Part shown: piece after piece, positions 53,112 to 63,875 of the stretch
Position numbering within the stretch: the first letter of the stretch is position 1
Layout: the number at the start of each line of letters is the position of its first letter
Assembly (NCBI RefSeq): GCF_048320135.1
Contig: NZ_CP182947.1
Location: 4,898,001 to 4,962,000 of the forward strand
Source of the DNA: Ideonella_A sakaiensis_A
GTDB taxonomy: Bacteria > Pseudomonadota > Gammaproteobacteria > Burkholderiales > Burkholderiaceae_C
Direction: 5' to 3'
DNA: 64,000 bases
The notes under the pieces: generated by a model
The model's input: only the letters and a program-made list of their open reading frames with translations
What the model was told of the DNA's origin: nothing
Database searches by the model: none
Program-made: the position numbers and the translations under genes

Positions 53112-53884
53112 GCGCGGTCAGGCAGATCCAGTCGCGCAGCAACCCGCAGTGGCAGCGCCTGCGCAAGCTGGCGCAGAAGCCCGTCGCCTACCGGACGCTC
53201 GGCGAGGTCTGGGTCGAAGGCGAGCACCTGTGCGGCGAGGTCGTGCGCCGCGGCCAGCCGATGCGCTGCGCGGTGGTCGGCGAGTCGGCCTGGGAGCAGC
53301 CGGTATTCCGCGAGCTTGCGATGTCGGCGCCCGAGGTGCTGCTGCTCCCCGACGCGCTGCTCGCCGCATTGAGCAGCATGGATTCGGCGCCACCGATCGC
53401 GATGGTGCTGCCGCTGCCGGACACCATCGATCCGGATCCCGCTGCGCCGACGGTCGTGCTGGATCGATTGCAGGATGCCGGCAATGTCGGCACCATTCTG
53501 CGCAGTGCCGCGGCATTCGGCTTCACGCAGGTGCTGGCCCTGAAAGGAAGCGCCGCGTTGTGGGCGCCGAAGGTGTTGCGCGCCGGCATGGGGGCCCATT
53601 TCGTGCTGCGCCTGGTCGAAGGCTGCGAACCGGACAGCCTTGACCAATTGAAGATCCCGCTGCTTGCGACCAGTTCGCACGCCGCCGAAAAAATCGATGC
53701 GTTGCCGCTGCCCTGGCCGTGCGGCTGGGTGCTCGGCCACGAAGGGCAGGGCTTGGCGGCCGAGGTCAGCGCGCGCTGCGAGCGGGTGCTGAGGATCGCC
53801 CAGCCCGGCGGCATGGAGTCGCTGAACGTGGCGGCAGCGGCAACGGTATGCCTGTACGAGTCGTCGCGCCAGCGGCAGCGCTGA
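53108..53884 (+). CDS. TrmH/SpoU-family RNA 2'-O-methyltransferase
   Basis: This is a SPOUT-class RNA ribose methyltransferase of 258 residues. An N-terminal substrate-binding region (VRQIQSRSNPQWQRLRKLA) precedes the knotted SAM-binding domain. That domain shows LDRLQDAGNVGTILRSAAA, LGHEGQGLAAEV and the C-terminal QPGGMESLNVAAAATVC. It starts with an ATGA overlap on rnhB. The exact RNA target is not clear. It is not the RlmB that usually follows rnr, since it is at a different locus. Confidence 0.9.
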   Translation: MSAVRQIQSRSNPQWQRLRKLAQKPVAYRTLGEVWVEGEHLCGEVVRRGQPMRCAVVGESAWEQPVFRELAMSAPEVLLLPDALLAALSSMDSAPPIAMVLPLPDTIDPDPAAPTVVLDRLQDAGNVGTILRSAAAFGFTQVLALKGSAALWAPKVLRAGMGAHFVLRLVEGCEPDSLDQLKIPLLATSSHAAEKIDALPLPWPCGWVLGHEGQGLAAEVSARCERVLRIAQPGGMESLNVAAAATVCLYESSRQRQR

Positions 53885-53891
53885 CGGCGCT

Positions 53892-54713
53892 TCAGTAGGT
53901 CAGCCGCTCCGGCTGCAGATCGCGCAGGATCGTCGTCGCGATCTCCTCGATCGACTTGTGCGTCGACGACAGCCAGCCGATGCCTTCGCGCATCATCATC
54001 ATTTCGGAGTCCTTGACCTCGCGGCGGCAGTTCTCGATCGATGCATAGGTGCTGTCGGGTCGGCGCTCGGTGCGGATCTGGTGCAGCCGCACCGGGTCGA
54101 TGGTCAGGCCGAAACATTTCTTCTTGTGCGGCGCCAGCGCCGGCGGAAACTTGCCGCGGTCGAAATCTTCCGGGATCAGCGGATAGTTGGCTGCCTTGAT
54201 GCCGTGCTGCATCGCCAGGTACAGCGAAGTCGGCGTCTTGCCGCTGCGGCTGACGCCGACCAGGATCACGTCGGCGGCATCGAGATTCTTTGCCGACTGG
54301 CCGTCGTCGTGGGCGAGCGAAAAATTGATCGCCTCGATGCGGTCGGTATATTGCTGGCTCTTCGAGACGTCGGTAAAACGGCCGACCCGGTGGTTCGACG
54401 TCATGCCGAATTCCGATTCGAGCGGCGCGATGAAGGTGCTGAACATGTCGAGCACCAGCCCGCGCGACAGGCCCTTGACGATCTCCAGCACCTCGCGGTC
54501 GATCAGCGTGACGAAGACGATCGGCCGGCGGCCTTCGATCTCGGCCGAATGATTGATCTCGCGCACGACCTGATGCGCCTTGTCGGCGGTGTCGATGAAC
54601 GGACGCCGTACATGTTTCGGCTTGATCGCGAACTGGTTCAGGATCGAGTTGCCGAAGGTCTCGGCGGTGATTCCGGTGCCATCGGAAACGAAGAAGACGG
54701 TCTGGTTCGACAT
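53892..54713 (-). CDS. ppsR: PEP synthase regulatory protein (bifunctional kinase/pyrophosphorylase)
   Basis: PpsR inactivates PEP synthase by ADP-dependent phosphorylation of a Thr next to its catalytic His and reverses this with phosphate. The start at 54713 gives 273 residues beginning SNQTVFFVSDGTGITAET. A P-loop-like LVGVSRSGKTPTSLYLA is visible, as is the C-terminal RREGIGWLSSTHKSIEE-like region (here MREGIGWLSSTHKSIEEIAT). It is divergent from ppsA, its target, across 271 bases. The upstream extension of the frame has no similarity. Confidence 0.95.
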   Translation of the reverse strand: MSNQTVFFVSDGTGITAETFGNSILNQFAIKPKHVRRPFIDTADKAHQVVREINHSAEIEGRRPIVFVTLIDREVLEIVKGLSRGLVLDMFSTFIAPLESEFGMTSNHRVGRFTDVSKSQQYTDRIEAINFSLAHDDGQSAKNLDAADVILVGVSRSGKTPTSLYLAMQHGIKAANYPLIPEDFDRGKFPPALAPHKKKCFGLTIDPVRLHQIRTERRPDSTYASIENCRREVKDSEMMMMREGIGWLSSTHKSIEEIATTILRDLQPERLTY

Positions 54714-54788
54714 CGAGGGAATCGCTCGCGGGTTGGTGGAGATGCCGGCTTGCGCCGGGCAGCGGGTCAATGATAGGCACAAGACCCG

Positions 54789-54794
54789 TAGAAT
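54789..54794 (+). promoter_or_regulatory. possible -10 element for ppsA
   Basis: TAGAAT lies 190 bases before ppsA in the ppsR-ppsA divergent region. The -35 position is weak (GTCAAT). If used, the ppsA mRNA would carry a long leader with the hairpin at 54813-54831. Confidence 0.35.
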
Positions 54795-54812
54795 CGGTCG
54801 GTTGAACCAATA

Positions 54813-54831
54813 CGGGGCCGTTGCGGCCCCG
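54813..54831 (+). promoter_or_regulatory. GC-rich hairpin in the ppsA leader
   Basis: CGGGGCCG and CGGCCCCG form an 8-bp stem around TTG. No T-run follows. It lies downstream of the possible -10 and about 155 bases before the ppsA start. Confidence 0.45.
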
Positions 54832-54984
54832 ATTCCGCAGCCTCATGCACGCCATCCGCCCCCTCAGCATCGACCGGAACGTCGGGTTGGCGGTGACCTG
54901 CGCGGCAGGACCCCTGGAGCGATGCTCGGGGTCGGCCTCCGGACTGCGGACAGGACCAATTTCGCAACATCACGGAGCTTTCCC

Positions 54985-57390
<2,406 letters not shown>

Positions 57391-57406
57391 TCCAACGCCT
57401 GCAACC

Positions 57407-58738
57407 ATGACCACCATCCTGAAAAACCTGCCGACCGGTCAAAAGGTCGGAATTGCCTTCTCCGGCGGACTCGATACCAGTGCGGCGCTGCACTGGATGC
57501 GCATCAAGGGCGCGATCCCGTATGCCTACACCGCCAACCTCGGCCAGCCCGACGAGCCGGACTACGACGAGATCCCGCGCAAGGCGAAACAGTACGGTGC
57601 CGAGAATGCGCGGTTGATCGACTGCCGCTCGCAGATGGCGGCCGAGGGCATTGCGGCGCTGCAGTGCGGCGCCTTCCACATCTCGACCGCCGGCATCACC
57701 TACTTCAATACGACGCCGATCGGTCGGGCGGTGACCGGCACGATGCTGGTCGCCGCGATGAAGGACGACGATGTCAACATCTGGGGCGACGGCAGCACCT
57801 ACAAGGGCAACGACATCGAGCGTTTCTACCGTTATGGCCTGCTGACCAATCCGCAGCTGAGGATCTACAAGCCGTGGCTCGACCAGCAGTTCATCGACGA
57901 GCTCGGCGGCCGCGCCGAGATGTCGGCATTCATGCAGCAGGCCGGCTTTGGCTACAAGATGTCGGCAGAGAAGGCCTATTCGACCGATTCGAACATGCTC
58001 GGCGCGACGCACGAGGCGAAGGACCTCGAGCATCTGGCGACCGGCATGACGATCGTCCAGCCGATCATGGGTGTCGCGTTCTGGCGCGACGATGTCGAGG
58101 TCAAGCGCGAGCAGGTCACCGTGCGCTTCGAAGAAGGCAAGCCGGTTGCGCTGAACGGCCAGACCTTCTCGAGCCAGGTCGACCTGATCCTGGAAGCGAA
58201 TCGCATCGGCGGCCGCCACGGCCTGGGCATGAGCGACCAGATCGAGAACCGCATCATCGAGGCAAAAAGCCGCGGCATCTACGAGGCGCCCGGCCTGGCG
58301 CTGCTGTTCATCGCCTACGAGCGGCTGATCACCGGCATCCACAACGAGGACACGATCGAGCAGTACCGTGACAACGGCCGCAAGCTCGGCCGCCTGCTGT
58401 ACCAGGGCCGCTGGTTCGACCCGCAGGCGCTGATGCTGCGCGAAACCGCGCAGCGCTGGGTGGCCCGCGCGATCACCGGCGAGGTGACGATCGAACTGCG
58501 CCGCGGCAACGACTATTCGATCCTCGACACACGTTCACCGAACCTGACCTACCACCCGGAACGGCTGACGATGGAGAAGGGCGAGTCGACCTTCTCGCCG
58601 CAGGACCGCATCGGCCAGCTGACGATGCGCAACCTCGACATCACCGACACCCGCGACAAGCTCGGCATCTACAGCCGCACCGGCCTGCTGCCGAGTGGCG
58701 GTGGTCTGCCGCAGCTGGAGGGCGGCGACAACGACTGA
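57407..58738 (+). CDS. argG: argininosuccinate synthase
   Basis: ArgG joins citrulline and aspartate with ATP in arginine biosynthesis. The 443-residue product has the PP-loop KVGIAFSGGLDTSAAL and later ITYFNTTPIGRAVTGT and GDGSTYKGNDIERFYRYG, as in the longer E. coli-type ArgG. It is so close to ppsA (16 bases) that co-transcription is likely, although the two functions are not directly linked. Its 3' end faces the moeA stop across a 89-base gap containing a REP-like element. Confidence 0.97.
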   Translation: MTTILKNLPTGQKVGIAFSGGLDTSAALHWMRIKGAIPYAYTANLGQPDEPDYDEIPRKAKQYGAENARLIDCRSQMAAEGIAALQCGAFHISTAGITYFNTTPIGRAVTGTMLVAAMKDDDVNIWGDGSTYKGNDIERFYRYGLLTNPQLRIYKPWLDQQFIDELGGRAEMSAFMQQAGFGYKMSAEKAYSTDSNMLGATHEAKDLEHLATGMTIVQPIMGVAFWRDDVEVKREQVTVRFEEGKPVALNGQTFSSQVDLILEANRIGGRHGLGMSDQIENRIIEAKSRGIYEAPGLALLFIAYERLITGIHNEDTIEQYRDNGRKLGRLLYQGRWFDPQALMLRETAQRWVARAITGEVTIELRRGNDYSILDTRSPNLTYHPERLTMEKGESTFSPQDRIGQLTMRNLDITDTRDKLGIYSRTGLLPSGGGLPQLEGGDND

Positions 58739-58791
58739 GCGAGAGAGCTGAAGAACCGGTTGTTCAACGCCGCAGAGAAAGAACAAGGCGT

Positions 58792-58816
58792 GCAATCGGG
58801 GCTGAAGCCCCTCCTG
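58792..58816. repeat. REP-like palindromic element
   Basis: GGGGCTGAAGCCCC (58798-58811) sits in a context that on the minus strand reads GCAGGAGGGGCTTCAGCCCC, then GATTGC. This resembles the GGAGxGGCTTxAGCC pattern of REP elements in pseudomonads and xanthomonads. It lies between the convergent 3' ends of argG and moeA, a typical REP location, and could also end transcription. Only one copy is visible here. Confidence 0.5.
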
Positions 58817-58827
58817 CGGGTGACGCC

Positions 58828-60135
58828 TCAGACCAGCCCGTCGAACGGCAGCACGTCGACCAGGCCGCCGGCGTCGACGCTGCCTTGTTCGTGGTGCAGC
58901 ACGACCAGACCGTTGGCGACACTCATGCTGCGCAGGATGCCGGAACCCTGCGAGCCGGTGATCTGCACCTGCCATTGGCCGTCGGCGCCGTGGCTGACGA
59001 TGCCGCGCTGGTATTCGGTGCGGCCCGGCTTTTTCCGGATCGGCGCGGTCGCAGCGGCGCGCAGCATCGGCAACGCAGCGACCTGCGCGCCACTCATCGC
59101 GAGCAACGCATCGCGGACAAACGCGTAGAACGTCACCATCACCGCGACCGGATTGCCGGGCAGGCCGAACAGGATTGCCGGCGGCTTGCCGGGCTGGTCG
59201 ACGGCGCCGATGCGGCCGATCGCCATCGGACGGCCGGGGCGCATCGCGATTTTCCAGAACAACACATCGCCGAGGCTGGCCATCACCTGCTTCGTGTGGT
59301 CGGCCTCGCCGACGCTGACGCCGCCCGAGGTGATCACCGCGTCGGCGGCAGCAGCCGCATCACGGAAGGCTTTTTCGAGCGCCGCCGGGTCATCGCGGAC
59401 GACGCCCATGTCGATCACCTCGACGCCGAGCCGCTGCAGCATGCCCCACAAGGTGTAGCGGTTGCTGTCGTAGACGCAGCCTTCGTCGAGCGGCTCGCCG
59501 ATCGAGCGCAGTTCGTCGCCGGTCGAAAAAAAGGCAACCCGCAGGCGGCGGAAAACCGGCACCTCGGCCTGGCCGAGCGAGGCCAACAGGCCGAGGTCGG
59601 CCGGGCTCAGGATGCGGCCGGCGCGCAATGCGGCCTCGCCACGCGCGAGGTCCTCGCCGGCCAGCCGCCGGTTGTCGCCGGCGCGCACGACGCCGGCCGG
59701 GATCACGACCCGGTTGCCGTCGCTGCGCGTGAATTCCTGCGGCACGACGGTGTCGAGACCGGCCGGCATCACCGCGCCGGTCATGATGCGAACCGCCTCG
59801 CCGCGGCCGACATTGCCGGCAAAGGCCTCGCCGGCGAACGCAGTGCCGACCACCGGCAAAGCGGTATCGGCGCCGTCGCGCAGGTCCGCCGCAGCCAGCG
59901 CAAAACCGTCCATCGCCGAGTTGTCGTGGGCCGGCACATCGATGGCCGACACGATGTCGCGCGCCAGCACCCGGCCGAGTGCGCTGCGGATCGCCAGGCT
60001 CTCGACCGCCTCGACCCTCGGGGTCAGCCGATCGATGAATTCCTTCGCCTGCGCAACCGGCAGCGCGTTCGGGTCATAACCGGACACACACGAGGCGATC
60101 TCTTGCAGCGAGGGCAGGGGTGTCGTCATCGGCAA
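58828..60135 (-). CDS. moeA: molybdopterin molybdenumtransferase
   Basis: MoeA inserts molybdate into adenylated molybdopterin, the last common step of molybdenum cofactor synthesis. The 435-residue protein shows AIDVPAHDNSAMDGFALAA near the N-terminus and VYDSNRYTLWGML in the middle. ITSGGVSVGEADHTK and LFGLPGNPVAVMVTFY follow, all family landmarks. It is the third gene of a minus-strand operon, six bases after mobA. The length is normal; the E. coli protein is 411. Confidence 0.96.
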   Translation of the reverse strand: MPMTTPLPSLQEIASCVSGYDPNALPVAQAKEFIDRLTPRVEAVESLAIRSALGRVLARDIVSAIDVPAHDNSAMDGFALAAADLRDGADTALPVVGTAFAGEAFAGNVGRGEAVRIMTGAVMPAGLDTVVPQEFTRSDGNRVVIPAGVVRAGDNRRLAGEDLARGEAALRAGRILSPADLGLLASLGQAEVPVFRRLRVAFFSTGDELRSIGEPLDEGCVYDSNRYTLWGMLQRLGVEVIDMGVVRDDPAALEKAFRDAAAAADAVITSGGVSVGEADHTKQVMASLGDVLFWKIAMRPGRPMAIGRIGAVDQPGKPPAILFGLPGNPVAVMVTFYAFVRDALLAMSGAQVAALPMLRAAATAPIRKKPGRTEYQRGIVSHGADGQWQVQITGSQGSGILRSMSVANGLVVLHHEQGSVDAGGLVDVLPFDGLV

Positions 60136-60141
60136 ATAGGG

Positions 60142-60753
60142 TCAGCCGCGGGCAGCTTGCAGCGCGTGCAGGTCCTGCGGCGTATTGGCATTGAAAAACG
60201 CGGAGGCGTCGTCGAACCGCACTTCGGCGCAGCGGTGCTGTGCAGTCCAGCGGTCGATCTTGCGCTCGCCAGCATTGATGAAGCGGACCAGGCTTTCGAG
60301 CAGACTGGTCTTCATCAGGCAGAACACCGGCTGCAGCTGCGTGCCGCCGCCGCTTGACGGGTCGGTCGTGGCGGCCATCGCGAGGTCGGCATCGTCGGCT
60401 TCGAGCCCGGCGGCCAGCCGCGCGACGAGATCGGCCGGAAAATTCGGCGTGTCGCAGGGCACCGTCACCATGTACGGTGTGTCGCAGTGCTCGAGTCCGG
60501 CCAGGAATCCAGCCAGCGGGCCGGCAAAGTCGGCACTGGCATCCGGCCAGACCGGCAGGCCGAACGACTCGTAGGCGCCGAGGTTGCGGTTCGCATTGAT
60601 CATCAGGTGGCCGACCTGCGGGCCGAGCCGCAGGATCGCATGCATGGCCAGCGGCATGCCGGCATGCGTCTGCAGGCCCTTGTCGGTGCCTCCCATGCGG
60701 CTGCCGCGGCCGCCGGCGAGGATCAGGCCGGTTATCTGTTCTGTGTCGATCAT
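60142..60753 (-). CDS. mobA: molybdenum cofactor guanylyltransferase
   Basis: MobA attaches GMP to the molybdenum cofactor to give the dinucleotide form used by DMSO reductase-family enzymes. The nucleotide-binding signature LAGGRGSRMGGTDKGLQ lies at residues 12-28. Further motifs VTVPCDTPNFPADL and QPVFCLMKTSLLESL follow. It has 203 residues. It lies between moaA and moeA with gaps of 12 and 6 bases. The presence of MobA predicts bis-MGD enzymes elsewhere in the genome. Confidence 0.95.
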   Translation of the reverse strand: MIDTEQITGLILAGGRGSRMGGTDKGLQTHAGMPLAMHAILRLGPQVGHLMINANRNLGAYESFGLPVWPDASADFAGPLAGFLAGLEHCDTPYMVTVPCDTPNFPADLVARLAAGLEADDADLAMAATTDPSSGGGTQLQPVFCLMKTSLLESLVRFINAGERKIDRWTAQHRCAEVRFDDASAFFNANTPQDLHALQAARG

Positions 60754-60765
60754 CCGGAACCCCGT

Positions 60766-61890
60766 TCAGCCGCCGATATAGTGCATTTCGACGCGTTTGC
60801 CGGCGCCATCGGCTGTGCGTTCTGCGGCTGCCTCGGCGGTGCGCAGTTCCGAATAGCGGTCGTCACGCCCGCTCCAGATCAGACCGACTGCGCCGGCGAT
60901 CTGCCGGTCGGAATACGCGCCGCGCAGCAAGGCGCGCAGGTCGTGTCCGCGGTTGGCGAACAGGCACAGGAACAGCTTGCCTTCGGTTGACAGCCGGGCG
61001 CGGTTGCAGTCGCTGCAGAAGGCCTGCGTGACCGACGAGATCAGCCCGATCTCGCCGCTGCCATCCGCATAGGCCCAGCGCTCGGCCGTCTCGCCGGGCT
61101 GGCTCGGGCTCAGCGCGACCAGCGGATGTTCTGCGTGGATGCGCGCCAGCACCTCGGCCGACGGCAGCACCTCGTCCATCCGCCAGCCGTTGCTGGCGCC
61201 GACGTCCATGTATTCGATGAAGCGCAGCACAACCGGGCTGCCGCGGAAATGGCGGGCCATCGGCAAAATCTCGTGGTCGTTGGTGCCGCGCTTGACGACC
61301 ATGTTGACCTTGATCGGACCAAGCCCGACCCGCTCGGCCGCGGCAATGCCTTCGAGCACTTCGGCGACCGGAAAATCGGCATCGTTCATGCGGCGGAAAA
61401 CCGCATCGTCGAGTGCATCGAGGCTGACCGTGACGCGCTGCAGGCCGGCGTCCTTCAGCGCCTGCGCCTTGCGCGCGAGCAGCGAGGCATTGGTTGTCAG
61501 CGTCAGGTCGAGCGGCGCGCCGTCCGGCGTGCGCAGGCCGGCGAGCATGCCGACCAGCACCTCGAGGTTCTTGCGCAGCAGCGGTTCGCCGCCGGTCAGC
61601 CGGATCTTGCGCACGCCATGGTCGACGAAGATCCGCGCCAGCCGCGTGATTTCCTCGAAACTCAGCAGCGAGTCGTGCGGCAGGAAGCGGTAGTTCTTGT
61701 CGAACACTTCGCGCGGCATGCAGTACGCGCAGCGGAAATTGCAGCGGTCGGTGACCGAGATCCGCAGGTCGTGCAATTCGCGTCCGCGGCGGTCACTGAG
61801 CAGCGCGCCAGCCGGCAGCGGTTCGGCCGGCACCAGCGGCGTGCTCGCGGCATAGCGGTGATCAACCAGCGGGATCGATTTTTCGGCCAT
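60766..61890 (-). CDS. moaA: GTP 3',8-cyclase MoaA
   Basis: MoaA is the radical-SAM enzyme that starts molybdopterin synthesis by rearranging GTP. The N-terminal cluster ligands are in TDRCNFRCAYCMP (about C50, C54 and C57). The second cluster uses cysteines in FCSDCNRARL and KLFLCLF. The C-terminus ends in the Gly-Gly required for activity. The 374-residue length is slightly above usual because of about 30 extra N-terminal residues. moaC, needed for the next step, is not in the window. Confidence 0.97.
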   Translation of the reverse strand: MAEKSIPLVDHRYAASTPLVPAEPLPAGALLSDRRGRELHDLRISVTDRCNFRCAYCMPREVFDKNYRFLPHDSLLSFEEITRLARIFVDHGVRKIRLTGGEPLLRKNLEVLVGMLAGLRTPDGAPLDLTLTTNASLLARKAQALKDAGLQRVTVSLDALDDAVFRRMNDADFPVAEVLEGIAAAERVGLGPIKVNMVVKRGTNDHEILPMARHFRGSPVVLRFIEYMDVGASNGWRMDEVLPSAEVLARIHAEHPLVALSPSQPGETAERWAYADGSGEIGLISSVTQAFCSDCNRARLSTEGKLFLCLFANRGHDLRALLRGAYSDRQIAGAVGLIWSGRDDRYSELRTAEAAAERTADGAGKRVEMHYIGG

Positions 61891-61981
61891 GGCCGGATTG
61901 TGCCTGCGCTGCCGCAGCGCCGCGCGATTGGCGGCTGAGACCGGATACCGGGTGCGCCATCCGCGGCGGCTGCCGCGAGGC

Positions 61982-62596
61982 TCAGTTGGCGTTCAGCACC
62001 GCCCGCCGCGCGCCGGTGAAGCGGGCGCTCCAGTAGCGCACGCCCATGTCCTCGACGCGGACCTCGGCGCCGGGTTTTGGCGCGTGGATGAAGCGGCCAT
62101 CGCCGATATAGATGCCGACATGCGAAAAGGTGCGGCGCAGCGTATTGAAAAAAACCAGGTCGCCAGGCCGCAATTCATCGCGGCGGATTGCGATCATGCC
62201 TTCGGCATTGGCCTGTTCGTCGGCCCGCCGAGGCAATATCAGCCCGATGCTGCGTTCGAAGATGAAGCGTGTGAAGCCGCTGCAGTCGAAGCCGGTTTCC
62301 TCGCTGTCGCCGCCGCGGACATAAGGCACGCCGAGAAAATTCATCGCGGTGAGTACCATGTCCGACGCCCGGTCCCGGATCGCTGCGAAACGGTTCTGTC
62401 CTGCCGGTTCTGCCTGCGTATTGCCTGCCTTGCCCGCCGGCTGCGGCACCAGCCCTTTTTCGACCAGCAGTTTGCCGAATGGGTCGAAACCATCGTTCGG
62501 CCCGGCGCTGGCGGGTATCGCCGCAACCCACAAAACGGCCGCACAGATGTAGGACAGCATCTGCCCTTGCAATGATCTGTTACGGTTTGTCGACAT
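61982..62596 (-). CDS. NlpC/P60 (C40) family peptidoglycan hydrolase
   Basis: This is a probable secreted gamma-D-glutamyl-diamino acid endopeptidase that trims peptidoglycan peptides. The 204-residue product has a signal peptide (about residues 12-32, MLSYICAAVLWVAAIPASAG). A linker follows, then the NlpC/P60 domain with the catalytic Cys in GFDCSGFTRF (about C105) and His residues in FSHVGIYIGDGRFIHA (about H159 and H171). It lies 91 bases upstream of moaA in the same direction but probably forms its own unit. The triad looks complete. Confidence 0.9.
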   Translation of the reverse strand: MSTNRNRSLQGQMLSYICAAVLWVAAIPASAGPNDGFDPFGKLLVEKGLVPQPAGKAGNTQAEPAGQNRFAAIRDRASDMVLTAMNFLGVPYVRGGDSEETGFDCSGFTRFIFERSIGLILPRRADEQANAEGMIAIRRDELRPGDLVFFNTLRRTFSHVGIYIGDGRFIHAPKPGAEVRVEDMGVRYWSARFTGARRAVLNAN

Positions 62597-62606
62597 GGTC
62601 GCGCAG

Positions 62607-62633
62607 CATATAGACCGACCCGGACAGGGTCAA
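62607..62633 (-). promoter_or_regulatory. possible promoter of the NlpC/P60 gene
   Basis: On the minus strand, TTGACC (62633-62628) and TATATG (62612-62607) are separated by 15 bases, shorter than ideal, and lie just upstream of the gene start. Confidence 0.35.
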
Positions 62634-62768
62634 CCAAATCGACTACGCGCAAACCCTTATCGCGCCGGCTGTTGTTTCTACTCGTCGTCGACCACATTCG
62701 GTGGTATCAGGGCTGGTGTGTACAGTCAGTTGATGCGATTTCCTTCCCTCAACGAAACAGGAGTGACG

Positions 62769-63749
62769 ATGTTCAAGGCCTTGCTGCTGAACAAGACGAG
62801 CGACGGCTTTTCCGCCGCAATGGGTGAACTCGACGACTCGGCGCTGCCCGACGGCGATGTGCTGGTCGGCATCGCGCACTCGACGCTGAATTACAAGGAC
62901 GGCCTTGCGATCACCAACAAGGGGCCGGTGGTGCGGTCATGGCCGATGGTGCCGGGCATCGATGGCGCCGGCACCGTGCTCGAAAGCAGCCATCCGGACT
63001 GGAAAGCCGGCGACAAGGTGATCCATAACGGTTGGGGCGTTGGTGAAACCCGCTTCGGGTGTCTGGCCGAACGCGCGCGGCTGAAGGGCGAATGGCTGGT
63101 CAAGCTGCCGAGCGCGTTCTCGACCGCGCAGGCGATGGCGATCGGCACTGCCGGCTATACCGCGATGCTGTGCGTGCTGGCGCTGGAGCGGCACGGCGTG
63201 CAGCCGGGCGATGGCGAGATCCTCGTCACCGGCGCAACCGGGGGCGTCGGCAGCGTCGCGACCGCCTTGCTTGCCAAACTCGGCCATCGGGTGACCGCGT
63301 CGACCGGGAAGGCGGCCGAGGCCGACTATCTGAAGTCGCTCGGCGCATCTTCGGTGATCGACCGGCAGGAACTGGCCAATCCCGGCAAGCCGCTGCAGAA
63401 GGAGCGCTGGACAGCGGTTGTTGATGCGGTCGGCAGCCACACGCTCGTCAATGCGCTGGCGCAGACGCGTTACGGCGGCGTGGTTGCCGCCTGTGGGCTG
63501 GCGCAGAACGCCGATCTGCCCGGCACCGTGATGCCGTTCATCCTGCGCGGCGTCACGCTGGCCGGCATCGACAGCGTGATGGCGCCACTGGCTGTGCGCC
63601 AGCAGGCGTGGCAGCGGCTGGCGGGCGACCTCGGCGCCGACACGCTGGCGACGGTCGCCGACGAGATCGGCCTCGACGAGGTGATCGGCGCCGCCGCCGA
63701 CCTGATGGCCGGCAAGGTGCGCGGCCGCAAGGTGGTGCGCATCGTCTAG
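62769..63749 (+). CDS. AcuI/YhdH-type acrylyl-CoA reductase (MDR family)
   Basis: This is a medium-chain reductase/dehydrogenase of the AcuI/YhdH group, whose studied members reduce acrylyl-CoA to propionyl-CoA with NADPH. The ATG at 62769 gives 326 residues. Family features include STLNYKDGLAITNKGPVV, PGIDGAGTV, HNGWGVGETRFG and the NADPH-binding VTGATGGVGSVA. No zinc ligands are visible, as expected for this branch. A propionyl-CoA synthetase gene starts 126 bases downstream, which supports a propionyl-CoA-forming role. The exact substrate is inferred from family and neighbour. Confidence 0.88.
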   Translation: MFKALLLNKTSDGFSAAMGELDDSALPDGDVLVGIAHSTLNYKDGLAITNKGPVVRSWPMVPGIDGAGTVLESSHPDWKAGDKVIHNGWGVGETRFGCLAERARLKGEWLVKLPSAFSTAQAMAIGTAGYTAMLCVLALERHGVQPGDGEILVTGATGGVGSVATALLAKLGHRVTASTGKAAEADYLKSLGASSVIDRQELANPGKPLQKERWTAVVDAVGSHTLVNALAQTRYGGVVAACGLAQNADLPGTVMPFILRGVTLAGIDSVMAPLAVRQQAWQRLAGDLGADTLATVADEIGLDEVIGAAADLMAGKVRGRKVVRIV

Positions 63750-63763
63750 CGGTCTGCGGCGAA

Positions 63764-63784
63764 TCCCGAGCAGCGCCCTCGGGA
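63764..63784 (+). terminator. hairpin after the AcuI-like gene
   Basis: TCCCGAG and CTCGGGA pair around CAGCGCC, 14 bases after the stop. There is no T-run, so termination here would be weak. Confidence 0.35.
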
Positions 63785-63835
63785 AAGTCGCCAGCGTCAG
63801 GGCAATGTCAGTGCGTGGCGTTCGAATGAGTCGAG

Positions 63836-63858
63836 CGGCCCGGGATTCGACCGGGCCG
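63836..63858 (+). promoter_or_regulatory. stable GC hairpin just before the prpE ribosome-binding site
   Basis: CGGCCCGG (63836-63843) and CCGGGCCG (63851-63858) form an 8-bp stem around a 7-base loop. The Shine-Dalgarno GGAGGAGA starts at 63863, only five bases after it. Confidence 0.5.
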
Positions 63859-63862
63859 GCAT

Positions 63863-63870
63863 GGAGGAGA
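63863..63870 (+). promoter_or_regulatory. Shine-Dalgarno site of prpE
   Basis: GGAGGAGA lies five bases before ATG 63876. This supports that start over ATG 63861, which lies in the same frame. Confidence 0.7.
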
Positions 63871-63875
63871 CCAGC

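Noticed and set aside
53108..53884. Possible rlmB displaced from rnr
   Set aside because: It is a TrmH-family enzyme at the usual post-rnhB site. Nothing shows it moved from rnr, so I kept a general family name.
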